DNA from: Phycisphaerae bacterium
Lineage (GTDB): Bacteria > Planctomycetota > Phycisphaerae > UBA1845 > PWPN01
Assembly: GCA_018003015.1 (NCBI GenBank)
Contig: JAGNEZ010000015.1
Span: 1 to 64,000, forward strand
Direction of reading: 5' to 3'
Length of the DNA stretch: 64,000 bases
Part shown: positions 45,992-55,298 of the stretch, piece by piece
How the letters are laid out: every line of letters begins with the position of its first letter
Position numbering within the stretch: position 1 is the stretch's first letter
The notes under the pieces: model-generated
Told to the model about the DNA's origin: nothing
The model's input: only the letters and a program-made list of their open reading frames with translations
Database searches by the model: none
Made by a program: the position numbers and the translations under genes

Positions 45992-47533
45992 TCACTTCTT
46001 CTTCGCCGGCGCAGGCTTCTGACCGATCAACACCGTCACCTGGTCCTTGAACGGGTACTCCGATACCGTCGATGCGTTGCCTCGGCCGGGCAGTGCCCCA
46101 CCCCAGACCAGCTTCTTGTCCTTGTCGCGCATCGCCGTGAGCGCCTCGATCAGCCGTGTTCCGACCTTGTCGTTCTTGGTGGCCAGCTCGATCCTGGCCT
46201 CGCCTTTCTCGCTGCACTCCAGCCGGGTGATGTAGGCTTCCTTGTTGGATGGAAAGACCTCGGACAAAGCATTGAGCCGGTCGATCCAGACGAGATTCTG
46301 GCTCTGCCAGCCATCCACGTCCTTGACCAGTTTCTCCAGCTGCTGGCGCGCCTCTCGGTCGGTGTTCTCGTATTTCTTCCGGGCCTCCAGCGCCGCAATC
46401 TCCGCCTTTCTTTCCCTGATCGGGTTGTAGGCCAGCACGCCCGCCGCGGCGACAAACAGGGCCGCGGTCACGACGACCAGAGGTCTCTTCCGCCGGCGAA
46501 CACGCTGCGCCGCTTCCGGCTCCTTGGGATGGATGAAATCAAAAAACTGCATCTCCTGGGATATGCTTCCCTGAGCCAGTCCGATCGCCGCACTGAAGGG
46601 CGCTGCGCTCACGCCCTTCTCCCTTCGCCACCTGAGCCCGGGCGGAGGCTCATAGATCGTGGCCGGGGCCCCGAATTGCTCCTCGAACCGGGCCGCCACG
46701 CGCGCGTCGATGCCCTCGGTTCCCGCCAGCACGATCCGGTCGATCGTCGCCCCCGGGTCGGAAGCCCGGTACGCCTGAACCGTCCGGTTCACCTCAATGA
46801 TCAGGGCTTCCATCGGCGCCGGTCGGGCAAAGCCCTCGTCGCTCGATGCCCCGGCTTCTTCCGACGCCGGCCGCCCCCCTTTCTCGCTCAGCCCGCCCGG
46901 TGGAATCGACACCGAAGCCGCCCGGGAGTACACCAGCCGCCCTTGCTGGATCACGTTGATCTCAGTCATCGCCGCCCCGACGTCGACCATCAGCGTCCGC
47001 CCTTCGGCCACCTGCTCGGGCGTCAGGGCCGCAAGGTTGGCATAAGGGCGAAGACCGATGCGCTCGAGCTTGAGCCCGGCCCCGGTGATGACCTGCCGAT
47101 AGCGGTCCACCACCGCGATCCGGATCGCCGCCAGCCAGACGTCGCACATCCCGCCGCCACCCGCGCCCTCGCCCCCGGCCAGGGCGAAATCAACCACCGC
47201 CTGGTCCTTCGGGAACGGCAACTCCTTGCCTGCCTGGACGTGGACCATCATGGTCATCTCTTCCAGGCTTCCCTTCGGCAGCGAGATCAGGTTGAACACC
47301 GCATCCTGGCGCGGAACATCCACGATCGCCCGGCGCGTGCGGATACGATGCTCGGCCAGGGCCCGCTTGAGAAACTCGCCCAACGACCCCGGATCGCGCG
47401 GGTTCACGCCTTCACCCAGCGGAACGTACACCGCCTTGCGAATCCGCACGCTGGACCGCGAGTGGCTCGCGTCTACGATGCGCAGCGAGCGCTCGTCAAA
47501 GTCTATGCACACGATACTGCGGTCACGGAGCAT
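45992..47533 (-). CDS. GspL-like protein, PilM-PilN fusion (cluster II)
   Basis: A 513-residue protein with an actin-like PilM domain: VCIDFDERSLRIVD near the start, RAIVDVPRQDAVFNLI, VQAGKELPFPKDQAVVDF, TLMVDVGAAMTEINVI (phosphate-binding) and RIVLAGTEGIDARVA. It has a better-preserved nucleotide site than the cluster I copy. A membrane helix (PLVVVTAALFVAAAGVLAY, about 362-380) and a PilN-like periplasmic domain with a coiled-coil follow. The expected role is to recruit the assembly ATPase. It overlaps the gspK-type gene by 11 bases. Confidence 0.88.
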   Translation of the reverse strand: MLRDRSIVCIDFDERSLRIVDASHSRSSVRIRKAVYVPLGEGVNPRDPGSLGEFLKRALAEHRIRTRRAIVDVPRQDAVFNLISLPKGSLEEMTMMVHVQAGKELPFPKDQAVVDFALAGGEGAGGGGMCDVWLAAIRIAVVDRYRQVITGAGLKLERIGLRPYANLAALTPEQVAEGRTLMVDVGAAMTEINVIQQGRLVYSRAASVSIPPGGLSEKGGRPASEEAGASSDEGFARPAPMEALIIEVNRTVQAYRASDPGATIDRIVLAGTEGIDARVAARFEEQFGAPATIYEPPPGLRWRREKGVSAAPFSAAIGLAQGSISQEMQFFDFIHPKEPEAAQRVRRRKRPLVVVTAALFVAAAGVLAYNPIRERKAEIAALEARKKYENTDREARQQLEKLVKDVDGWQSQNLVWIDRLNALSEVFPSNKEAYITRLECSEKGEARIELATKNDKVGTRLIEALTAMRDKDKKLVWGGALPGRGNASTVSEYPFKDQVTVLIGQKPAPAKKK

Positions 47534-50096
47534 CGAAGGTCAAACCCTCGCTTTGCTGGTCATTCCAGACCGGGTACCCCCGCCCCAGACTGGAGATCTC
47601 CCGGAAGTACTTCAACCGGGCAAAATGCCCCTGCATCTCCAGCACCACCTGCAGACGCCGATAGGTGCCGGTGTGATCGGCGAATCCGATCACGTCCGCA
47701 CTGAACTGAATCGAACGGGCCGTCACGCTGTTGTTGATGAGCATGAACCGCTCGGGCGGCAGCACCCCGCTCGTCACCAACCATGCTGGTGTCTTCTTCT
47801 CCTCACCACTGAGCTGCGAGCGCTTCGCGACGATCGCGGAGGCCTCCTCCTCGGTCAGGCCCGGAATGCACACCAGCACCTCCGGGGGTGCCGTGTCCAC
47901 GTTGATCAGGCCAACCTGCTGTGCCATCATGTCGCTCACCGTCAACCGGTCAAGAAGCACCGGGAGCATTTCCGCAGTCACCGGACTGATCGCCTTCGGG
48001 CTGGAATCGTCCTCCCCGCCGGGCTGCGTGGCCGTCCCCGAACCGCCGCCGGTCGGCCCGCCAGCTGGCTGCGTGCCGCTGCCGCCCCGCCCACCGCCGC
48101 CCCGCCCGCCGCGATCACCGGCCCGAGCCGGCCGGTCGCCACCCCGCCCATCGCCGGCTTGACCGCCTTGCCCATCGCGGCCACCCCGACCACTGCGCCC
48201 GTCCCGGCCACTGCGACCGTCCGGGCTGTCCGGCCCGTCAGGGTTGTCGCTCGCTCGTCCGCCGGAGCCGTCACGACCCCCGGGGCCACGACCGCCAGGA
48301 CCGCGCCCGACACGACCACCTCGATCGAACCCACCGCTCGGTCCGGCATTGTTGTCCTGGCCTTCGCCGGGTCGCGCATCGCTACCTCGTCCATCGTCTC
48401 GACCCCGACCCGCCCGCCGTCCTCCCCCTAAACCCTGGTCCGACCCGCCGCCGAATCGCCGATCGCCACCGCGACCCGCTTCGCGATCACCTCGGCGGCC
48501 ACCATCCTGGCCGGCTCCAGGCCCGGACCCCTGGTCGCCACCCCGGCCGGCACCGCCCTGTCCGCGCCCGCCACGACGATCCTGGTCTGCCTGACCGTCA
48601 TCCGTCGAATTGTCGTCGTTGGCCGCTGCGCCGTTCCGCCCACCACCACCGCCCGGGCGGCCTCCCCGAGCCCCGCGGTCCCGAACCGCCTGCTGCGAAC
48701 GGGTCCGGTTCTTGCGCTGGGGATCGGTCGCCTCCAAATCCTCATCCGCACCCGAATCATCCGGGTTTTTATCGGCCGCTGAACCCCCATCCCGCGACCC
48801 GGTATCCACGTCCCGACCACGATTTCCGCCGCCTGTATTCGGCCCCTCCGGCCCCCCTCCACCAGTACTGCCATCGCTGTCCCCCCCGTGCTGGGCGCCG
48901 CTGCCGCCCGAAGGCGAATTATCAGTATTGGCGTCGCCGCCCTCCCCCTCCATGGGGATGAGCCGGAGCTGGTTGGCTTCGTTTCGCTCCTGGTCGTACG
49001 CCGCCCAGAAGCTCGTGTAGTTGCTCTTGTTAGCGCTGTAGACCTGAAGTCCTACCAACTCCCCAATGGAGCGAGGCTTATAACCGATCTTCTGGATCTC
49101 GGCGATGAACTGAAGGACTTCGGCCGGCACCTCATCAAGAACCGCTCTGAATACCGAAGGCAGCCTCTCAGGGTTGGAAAGTCCAACTTGGTTGATGTTC
49201 AGCCTCGGCCTGTTGTCGTTCGCCCAGTTGTGATCCCAGGAGTAGACCGTGATATATGGCAATAACCCGCGATCCAGCATGCCGTCACCATTGTCCGGTG
49301 GAAACAGACCTTCCGGACCATCATCCTCGTTCGGATCCAGGTAGCCGTTCCGGTTGTGGTCTTCACCGTAGACGATCCGCCCGTTGAACCACCGGAGGGA
49401 CAACAATTCTTCGACCGTCTCAAGCGGGCGGTTCTTTGCCCGGAAAGCCGGCTCCAGTGACATGTAGTAGCTGCTCTCGGCACCCTGAGGTGACGAAAAA
49501 GCGTCATCTGCATCGATCCAGTCCTTCAGAGCGTCGGCCAGGGCTTCGGGCGTGACGTTGTCCTGGATCGTGCTTTTGCCTGCCAGAGCCTGGGTGAAGA
49601 GCATCAGAAGTTGCTCGCGCGTGGCCGTGTTCAGATTCAGCTTGCTGGTCTCGTCGGTCAGGCCGTACCGCATCCTCGTGCGGTCGCCCTCGCCCTCGAG
49701 CTCGTGCGCGACCACGCTGAACCGCCAGGCTTCCCGGTTCTCGATCTTCTCCTGGTCGGCCAGGCTCTCCGAGCCCCCAATCTGATCCGGCGCCCAGACC
49801 AGGATTCGCCGGAAGGCCAAGGGGTTGTTGTACCACTTATCCATGTTGACCGGATCCTGCTCGACGTTGGAAGGATCCTTGCGAAGCAGCAACATGACTC
49901 GGCCCACACCTGATTCGGCGGCTAGATGAGCCTGCTGTCGATCGTTTCCCGCTTTGGTTGCCGCCAGGTCAGCGTTCATCCAATAGGAGAAGCTCGCCCC
50001 CAGCAAGGCCAGCACGGTGATGATCGCCAGGACCACGACGATCAGCATTCCTCGGCGCCGAGCCGCGAGTCCATGATCTGGAACAAGGAAGGTCAT
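47523..50096 (-). CDS. GspK-like minor pseudopilin with a 315-residue Gly/Arg-rich insert (cluster II)
   Basis: An 857-residue GspK, nearly twice the cluster I copy. The N-terminal helix GMLIVVVLAIITVLALLG, the SKLNLNTATREQLL segment, a calcium-type loop (DHNRNGYLDPNEDDG) and a helix-hairpin-helix region (VNVDTAPPEV-like LINVDTAPPEVLVCIPG) are all present. Residues about 383-699 are an insert dominated by Gly, Arg, Asp and Ser with RGG-like and collagen-like short repeats, placed between the two halves of the folded part. GGAGG precedes the ATG, which overlaps the gspJ-type stop by four bases. Confidence 0.9.
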   Translation of the reverse strand: MTFLVPDHGLAARRRGMLIVVVLAIITVLALLGASFSYWMNADLAATKAGNDRQQAHLAAESGVGRVMLLLRKDPSNVEQDPVNMDKWYNNPLAFRRILVWAPDQIGGSESLADQEKIENREAWRFSVVAHELEGEGDRTRMRYGLTDETSKLNLNTATREQLLMLFTQALAGKSTIQDNVTPEALADALKDWIDADDAFSSPQGAESSYYMSLEPAFRAKNRPLETVEELLSLRWFNGRIVYGEDHNRNGYLDPNEDDGPEGLFPPDNGDGMLDRGLLPYITVYSWDHNWANDNRPRLNINQVGLSNPERLPSVFRAVLDEVPAEVLQFIAEIQKIGYKPRSIGELVGLQVYSANKSNYTSFWAAYDQERNEANQLRLIPMEGEGGDANTDNSPSGGSGAQHGGDSDGSTGGGGPEGPNTGGGNRGRDVDTGSRDGGSAADKNPDDSGADEDLEATDPQRKNRTRSQQAVRDRGARGGRPGGGGGRNGAAANDDNSTDDGQADQDRRGGRGQGGAGRGGDQGSGPGAGQDGGRRGDREAGRGGDRRFGGGSDQGLGGGRRAGRGRDDGRGSDARPGEGQDNNAGPSGGFDRGGRVGRGPGGRGPGGRDGSGGRASDNPDGPDSPDGRSGRDGRSGRGGRDGQGGQAGDGRGGDRPARAGDRGGRGGGGRGGSGTQPAGGPTGGGSGTATQPGGEDDSSPKAISPVTAEMLPVLLDRLTVSDMMAQQVGLINVDTAPPEVLVCIPGLTEEEASAIVAKRSQLSGEEKKTPAWLVTSGVLPPERFMLINNSVTARSIQFSADVIGFADHTGTYRRLQVVLEMQGHFARLKYFREISSLGRGYPVWNDQQSEGLTFDAP
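48000..48950 (-). repeat. Low-complexity Gly/Arg/Asp/Ser coding tract
   Basis: Imperfect GGN/CGN-type codon runs encode strings such as GGRGQGGAGRGG and DGRSGRGGRDG inside the cluster II GspK gene. The reading frame stays open throughout, and the flanking gene halves are both conserved, so this is an expansion inside a working gene and not decay. Confidence 0.85.
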
Positions 50097-51211
50097 TTCG
50101 AACCTCCTTCCTGACGGCTTAGGCTGTCGGCCACGCCGTACTTGCGCGAGCTGAGCAGGGTCTGGTCGGCCTGCAGGAGGGGCACCACCAAGGTGAGGCG
50201 ATCCTCGTGATACACTTCGTCCTCGCGTCTCTCCTCGAAGTTCTGGCTGACGAGCTTCTGGAAGTTGAGTTCATCTTCCTCCGGCGGGACACGGAGACGC
50301 CCGATGGTGATCTTGATGGCCTGGGGCAATGCATAGCCGCTACTCCCCGGACTCGTCCCGCCACCGGGCTCCCCGGAGCTCTCATCGTCCCCCAGGCCCG
50401 AGAGCATGCCGCCGCCGTCGCCGCCTTCGCTGGTACCACTGCTGCCGCTGCCCTCGTAGTCATCCGTCATCTGCCAGCGCGGCTGCCACTTGGCCCCGTC
50501 GAAGTAACGGAACTCGAGGTACTTGATTTCCGGAGCGATCAGCTCGCCTTCGGGCGCGGGAGCATTGCCGATCTGCTCCGTTTCGTTCGAGCTGGTTTCC
50601 TGCTTGACGACGAATCGCGGGTTGGGATCGAACGTCTTCTGCTCGCTGCGCCACAGGCCATAGCAGACTCGCACGCCTTCGATGTCCTTGCGCTCCTCCT
50701 GATCCCAGAGCAGCTCGTAGGTGATGCGACGAACATCGAGTTGGGCGGGAGGAAGGTCGTCCTGCATCGGATCGTGGAGGTCGAACGCGTAGCGCTCCGG
50801 CATGCCCACCTTCACGATCGTGAGCTTGTGGCGGTTGCCCCGGAAACCGATCCCGTCACCGGGTACAATGTCGGTCGCGTGCCGTATCTCGGCGGCGATC
50901 TGCATGAGCAAGGCTCGATCGAGCTTGATGTTGCGCGTGGCTGCGGTGCCCTCGTCCCGGGCCCTCAGGACAGTCATGTAAAAGCCGAAAACCCCTGAGA
51001 GCAGTAGAAGCGTGAGACCGATGGAGAGCACGACCTCAAGCAAGGTCAGGCCTCTCCACCGGCCGATCGCATCCCTGCGGCTGCACAACCCGGCATCAGC
51101 ACCGGCTCGGCCGTGGGGCGGGCCGCTGAACGCCGCTCGCCGGTTGCTTTCCCCGGCGAGTCGCAAGCCGTCGCCCCGGAGCGACTTGACCTGTGCGCTG
51201 CGGTCGGCCAC
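50093..51211 (-). CDS. GspJ-like minor pseudopilin (cluster II)
   Basis: About 372 residues with the prepilin motif RWRG before LTLLEVVLSIGLTLLLLSGVF (Gly at -1, Glu at +5). The start is GTG 51211, overlapping the gspI-type stop by one base, which gives a 54-residue leader; a later start may be used. The GspJ pattern follows (NIKLDRALLMQIAAEIRHATD, then IEGVRVCYGLWR and IKYLEFRYFDGAKW). A Gly/Ser/Glu/Asp-rich insert of about 45 residues lies before the last beta strands. Confidence 0.88.
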   Translation of the reverse strand: MADRSAQVKSLRGDGLRLAGESNRRAAFSGPPHGRAGADAGLCSRRDAIGRWRGLTLLEVVLSIGLTLLLLSGVFGFYMTVLRARDEGTAATRNIKLDRALLMQIAAEIRHATDIVPGDGIGFRGNRHKLTIVKVGMPERYAFDLHDPMQDDLPPAQLDVRRITYELLWDQEERKDIEGVRVCYGLWRSEQKTFDPNPRFVVKQETSSNETEQIGNAPAPEGELIAPEIKYLEFRYFDGAKWQPRWQMTDDYEGSGSSGTSEGGDGGGMLSGLGDDESSGEPGGGTSPGSSGYALPQAIKITIGRLRVPPEEDELNFQKLVSQNFEERREDEVYHEDRLTLVVPLLQADQTLLSSRKYGVADSLSRQEGGSK

Positions 51212-52167
51212 TATCGACCTCCCCGGGATGGCCCCGAAGATCCGCCGGTTCCGCTCCCCGACGAGCCCCCTTGTCCGCCGCGACTTGAGGACCCCTGCCC
51301 ACCAGCACTCGGGCCGCCTCTCTGTGACGCCCTCCCCGCCAAATCGTTGAGGTTGACGTCGCCCAACTGGTTCTGCAGCTTCTTGAGATCCTTCAGACCC
51401 GAACCGCCATTGGCCAGCAGGTCCAGCAGGGCCGAGATCTTCTGAAAATCCTCATCCGGCAGGTTGGCCAGCATTCGCGGGTCAAAACCGTTCGGATCAA
51501 AGAGGAAATCAAGGTTGGACAGATCGATGCCCGCCTGGTCCGCGAGATCGGCCAAGACACTCACATCACCCGACGACCCGCCACCCTGGCCGCCGCCGGC
51601 GCTTCCGGCACCCGAGCCGCCGCCACCACTTCCTGATCCGCCCTGGGTACCGGCCGTGCTGGCCGCCAGGATCTCCTGGATGTCCTGGCTCGACAGGCCA
51701 TAATCCCGCTCCATGTTCACGTCCGCAGGGGCCGCATACAGCCGGTACGCGGTCCGTTCGATCATCCGCCCATCGTCATCGAAACTGATCTCCAGCGCAG
51801 GATCGTCGATCTGCTGCTGGACCTGCCCTTCGTTGTAGCCGATCTGCACCGTGACCATGTACAGGCCCTCAACATCGGCCTTGTCGAATTGCAGGCGCCA
51901 GGTGTAGCCCGGGTAGGTCACGCCGAAATCACCTTTCGCCTCCTCGCTCATCTTGGTCCAGGTAATGAAGCCGCCGTCCAACTCGGCCAGAACCGTGTCG
52001 GTCAGCAGCATGGCTCGGGTGGCTCGATCTGTGGTCCGGGCGGCGTCCAGCCCGGCGCGGACCTGCACGCCCACCACCGCCAGGCCGAAGGTCAGCAGAC
52101 CGACGGAGACGACGACCTCCAGGAGCATCGCCGCCCGCTTGCGTCTGAGAGCTGCGTTCCCGGTCAT
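51211..52167 (-). CDS. GspI-like minor pseudopilin with Gly/Ser-rich extension (cluster II)
   Basis: About 318 residues, roughly twice the usual GspI. RRKRA precedes AMLLEVVVSVGLLTFGLAVVG, with Glu at +5 if cleavage is after the first Ala. LLTDTVLAELDGG and YPGYTWRLQFDK follow as in GspI. From about residue 185 the protein has Gly/Ser-rich segments, an Asp/Leu-rich helical stretch (ISALLDLLANGGSGLKDLKK), and a C-terminal Gly/Ser/Arg tail. The ATG at 52167 has GAGG upstream. Confidence 0.85.
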   Translation of the reverse strand: MTGNAALRRKRAAMLLEVVVSVGLLTFGLAVVGVQVRAGLDAARTTDRATRAMLLTDTVLAELDGGFITWTKMSEEAKGDFGVTYPGYTWRLQFDKADVEGLYMVTVQIGYNEGQVQQQIDDPALEISFDDDGRMIERTAYRLYAAPADVNMERDYGLSSQDIQEILAASTAGTQGGSGSGGGGSGAGSAGGGQGGGSSGDVSVLADLADQAGIDLSNLDFLFDPNGFDPRMLANLPDEDFQKISALLDLLANGGSGLKDLKKLQNQLGDVNLNDLAGRASQRGGPSAGGQGSSSRGGQGGSSGSGTGGSSGPSRGGR

Positions 52168-52177
52168 CGCGCCCACC

Positions 52178-52969
52178 TCACTGCCCGGATCCGGCCGGAG
52201 CGGGCCGACCATCGCCGCTGACTCCGCCCTGGTCCATGTGGATTTCGAGAATGTTGTTCTCGGTGATCTCGGAGCCGTCCAGAAAATCGGTATGCAGAAT
52301 GGGCGAGGCTCCATACTCGTTCATCAGCTCCACTTCTCTCACCCGCAGGGCCCGCTGGATCCATACCTGCCCCGTCCGGCCGTCTACGATCACATTCAGA
52401 ATTCGCGGAGCCGCCTCTTCGGTCATCTCCGTCTCCGGCGGAAGATCGGTGATCACGAAGGTGACCCAGTCGCATGTGCCATCCGGGTTCATGGTCAGCG
52501 GCACCATCGAGGTGATGCCCTCGGTGACCTGTGGGCCGGCGATCGGACTGTGCGGGGAGATGTCGAAGCTCGGCTTGCCCGCGAGGACGGCCACGCAACG
52601 CGTACCCGGCTGAAGCACCTGGGCGGGCCGCCAGGAAGCGTCGAAAGGCTCGTAGGCATCCGGGTTGCCCAGCGGATCCGCCTGGCGCTGCATCTCCGGC
52701 TGGTCGGTCTTCAGCGGCACATCTATGTCCTTGCGAGCCTGAGGATCGTTCGGATCCGGCGTGCCCGGAAACTGGATCCGGTAGCGCAAACCGTCCTGCA
52801 TCGCCCGGGCGTGCGTCATCGCGATGAGGGATCGCAGACGATCACACGACTCCACGAGCGACCGTCGCCGCATGTCGCCCTGGAGATCCGGGAACATGAT
52901 GGCGGCCAGTAGCGCCAGCAGCAGGATCACCACCAGGACTTCGATTAGCGTAAACGCCCGCCGCCCCAT
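52178..52969 (-). CDS. GspH-like minor pseudopilin (cluster II)
   Basis: A 263-residue pseudopilin. The leader is only MGRRA before FTLIEVLVVILLLALLAAIMFP, with Ala at -1 and Glu at +5. LVESCDRLRSLIAMTHARAMQ is the GspH-type helix, and a beta-rich body and a variable C-terminal region follow (NVIVDGRTGQVWIQRALR). GAGGG lies before the ATG. It sits 11 bases downstream of the gspG-type gene. Confidence 0.88.
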   Translation of the reverse strand: MGRRAFTLIEVLVVILLLALLAAIMFPDLQGDMRRRSLVESCDRLRSLIAMTHARAMQDGLRYRIQFPGTPDPNDPQARKDIDVPLKTDQPEMQRQADPLGNPDAYEPFDASWRPAQVLQPGTRCVAVLAGKPSFDISPHSPIAGPQVTEGITSMVPLTMNPDGTCDWVTFVITDLPPETEMTEEAAPRILNVIVDGRTGQVWIQRALRVREVELMNEYGASPILHTDFLDGSEITENNILEIHMDQGGVSGDGRPAPAGSGQ

Positions 52970-52980
52970 GAGAACCCTCG

Positions 52981-53436
52981 CTACGACTGCTGCTCCTTCT
53001 TCCAGTTCGAGAGGTCGTCGTCGGTGCCGTCCTCGCCGTCCCGGCCCGTGCTCCAGAGATCGTATCCTTCCGTGCGGTTCTCACCCGGGTACTTGTACTT
53101 CAACTCCTTGCCCCAGGGATCCTTGAGCTTGGCCAAGTCGTTGATGTACGGGCCGTGCCACTTGCTAGCGTCGTCGCCCTCGGGCTTCTCCACAAGTTCC
53201 TTGAGCTCCTCGGGGTACTTACCCATGTGCATCCGGAACAGCTCGAGCTGCGTGGCCAACTGGCTGCCGTCGTCCACCATCGCCTTGGCGATGTCGTTCT
53301 CCGCGCTCTGCTGCGTGCCCATGAACGACGGCACCACGAACGCCGCCAGCAAGGCGATGATGCCGACGACCAGCAACACCTCGAGCAGCGTGAAACCTTG
53401 ACGCCGCCCTCTGCGAATCCTTCTCGTTCTCTGCAT
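52981..53436 (-). CDS. gspG: Major pseudopilin GspG (cluster II)
   Basis: A 151-residue major pseudopilin with a basic leader (RRIRRGRRQG) and canonical FTLLEVLLVVGIIALLAAFVVP. The C-terminal half has KWHGPYI, LKDPWGKEL, YKYPGEN and the calcium-site end STGRDGEDGTDDD before LSNW, as in GspG. AAGGAG precedes the ATG. It forms the pseudopilus shaft of cluster II. Confidence 0.94.
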   Translation of the reverse strand: MQRTRRIRRGRRQGFTLLEVLLVVGIIALLAAFVVPSFMGTQQSAENDIAKAMVDDGSQLATQLELFRMHMGKYPEELKELVEKPEGDDASKWHGPYINDLAKLKDPWGKELKYKYPGENRTEGYDLWSTGRDGEDGTDDDLSNWKKEQQS

Positions 53437-53472
53437 CGATCTGACTCCTTGCGCTAAGAGATCCTCAATTCA

Positions 53473-54675
53473 TCAATGCCGCACAGTGCTCATTCTCAGG
53501 ATCGGCACCAGCAGCGATACCGCGATCACCAGCACGATGACCGCCATGAGCATCAACATCAGCGGCTCGAGCAGCCGCACACCCAGGTCGATCTGCCTGG
53601 CCGTCCGAGCCTCGTTCGAGTCCGCAATCTGAACCAGCACGGTTTCCAGGTTGTTGCTCTCCTCGGCCACCGCGATCATGTCCACGATGTCCGGGGGAAA
53701 CAGTCCGCTTGATCCCAAGGGCGCCGCCAGCGGCTCGCCCCGCTGCACGTTCTCCGCGGCCTTGTCGATTTCAGCCGCCAGGATCCGATTGCCCGCCGAG
53801 TCCTTCGAGATCTTCAGGGCCTGCAGAATGGGCACGCCATTGTGCAGCATGGTTCCCAGAATGCGACTGAAACGGCAAAGGGCCACCATGGTCACGATGC
53901 CGCCCATCACCGGCATCCGCAACTTCGCCCGGTCGATCCAGTAACGACCCTGCTCGCTGCGAAGCACCGGAATCAGCGCGATCACGACTACCGCCAGCCC
54001 GCCGAGTGCATACATCCCGTGATCGCGCAGAAAGTCGCAGCAGGCAAAAAGAACCGTCGTAATCCACGGCTTCTCCACCTGGTCGAGGAACCCGCGGATC
54101 TTGGGAACCACAAACGTCATCAGGAACGTCACCACGGTCGCGCCTGCAAACAACAGAATGGCCGGATAGACCATCGAACCGACCAGCTTGTTCCGCAACT
54201 CGTCCTGACGCTCGGTGAACACCGAAATCCGCATCAACACGTCTTCCAGAAACCCCCCCTGCTCGCCGGCCCGAACCATGGCGATTGCCAGCTCGTTGAA
54301 AGCGTTCGGATGCTTGGCCATCGCGTCGGCCAGCGTCTCGCCCCCGGACACGTCATTGTGAATGTCCTTGAGGATCTCGGCCAGCAACGGATTGGAGGCC
54401 GTCCTGGCCAGGACGTCAATCGACCGGAGTACCGGTACGCCCGCTCGGAGCAGGTCCGAAAGCTGATTGTAGAACGTGGCCACCGCCCGGAGCTTGAGCT
54501 TCTTGGTCCGCCCGCTGATGGCCGCCCGGGTCGCCTGCGAACCTTCGGTCACCTTGATCGGAAACAGGGCCCGGTCGTCGAGCATGCGGTAGACGGCCTG
54601 CTGGCTCTCGGCAGTCAGCACACCCGTGACCGTCTCACCCGAGCTGGTCTTCGCCTTGTACGTGAAGGTCGCCAT
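53473..54675 (-). CDS. gspF: Inner-membrane platform protein GspF (cluster II)
   Basis: A 400-residue GspF/PilC protein and the first gene of the cluster II operon. It starts MATFTYKAKTSSGETVTGVL, has the two platform domains (MVRAGEQGGFLEDVL and VAEESNNLETVL) and membrane segments near 165-190, 210-235 and 370-395 (LEPLMLMLMAVIVLVIAVSL). No gspE gene precedes it, unlike in cluster I. Confidence 0.95.
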   Translation of the reverse strand: MATFTYKAKTSSGETVTGVLTAESQQAVYRMLDDRALFPIKVTEGSQATRAAISGRTKKLKLRAVATFYNQLSDLLRAGVPVLRSIDVLARTASNPLLAEILKDIHNDVSGGETLADAMAKHPNAFNELAIAMVRAGEQGGFLEDVLMRISVFTERQDELRNKLVGSMVYPAILLFAGATVVTFLMTFVVPKIRGFLDQVEKPWITTVLFACCDFLRDHGMYALGGLAVVVIALIPVLRSEQGRYWIDRAKLRMPVMGGIVTMVALCRFSRILGTMLHNGVPILQALKISKDSAGNRILAAEIDKAAENVQRGEPLAAPLGSSGLFPPDIVDMIAVAEESNNLETVLVQIADSNEARTARQIDLGVRLLEPLMLMLMAVIVLVIAVSLLVPILRMSTVRH

Positions 54676-54983
54676 CGCATTCTAACGACTACACCCCGGA
54701 CGTCCCTCAAACCGCGCTAAGGAAACAGGGGAGATGCCCATCCGTCCGAGCAGCCCTCCCTGGCTTTCGGCAACGTCGGCCATCATGGGGCATGCGGCAT
54801 CCAGCCGCTCTTAGTCTAATCCCCACAACGACTTCGATCAATACCGGGCCACCCGGCGACGCCATGCCGCCCGCCCTCCCCAGCTCGACCGGCATCAACG
54901 GCATTCCTTTGTACACCCCGCCCAATGGGATCGATGCAGGCCGAGACGGCCAACCGAGGAGACCAAAGGACTCCGAAGAAGCT

Positions 54984-55014
54984 TAAATACTTACATCACA
55001 GTATCTTATGACAA
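54984..55014 (-). promoter_or_regulatory. Candidate promoter of the cluster II operon
   Basis: Reading leftward: TTGTCA (55014-55009), 19-base spacer, TATTTA (54989-54984), about 310 bases before the gspF start. An ATACT/AGTAT inverted pair lies within the spacer. The spacing is long and the -10 imperfect, so the call is tentative. Confidence 0.35.
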
Positions 55015-55172
55015 CTACGGGGCCGGGATGGGCCCGACGCCCCCGCGTTGGAGCTGCCCGAGCATCAGCAACCCGCGGCATGCAGAGCCATTCGCCAATT
55101 CGCCATGGCCGTCCACAGCTCAATAATACGATTGAATCACGACGAAAACCGCGAATATCGGACCAGCGAGAC

Positions 55173-55203
55173 TTGATACGCACCACGACTGTGACCATAA
55201 TAG
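55173..55203 (+). promoter_or_regulatory. Candidate promoter of the secreted-protein gene
   Basis: TTGATA (55173-55178) followed after 18-19 bases by ATAATA/TAATAG (55197-55203), reading right. It would give a leader of about 300 bases before the ATG at 55512. Confidence 0.4.
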
Positions 55204-55280
55204 CGTCAGGTTTCTTGGTGCGGAAATGGACTGCTCCGGTGCCCCGCCGGAGAGCCCTTCCGGTGGAGGGCCACGGCTCT

Positions 55281-55298
55281 TCTGCCCCAGGGGGCAGA
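55281..55298 (+). other. Hairpin in the leader of the secreted-protein gene
   Basis: TCTGCCC and GGGCAGA form a 7-bp stem with a CAGG loop. Nearby AGAGCC and GGCTCT also pair over the preceding 30 bases. It could be a leader structure; no T-run follows. Confidence 0.35.

Noticed and set aside
48000-48950. Idea that the Gly/Arg tract is a frame-shifted or decayed part of gspK
   Set aside because: Both flanking halves are conserved GspK sequence in the same frame.
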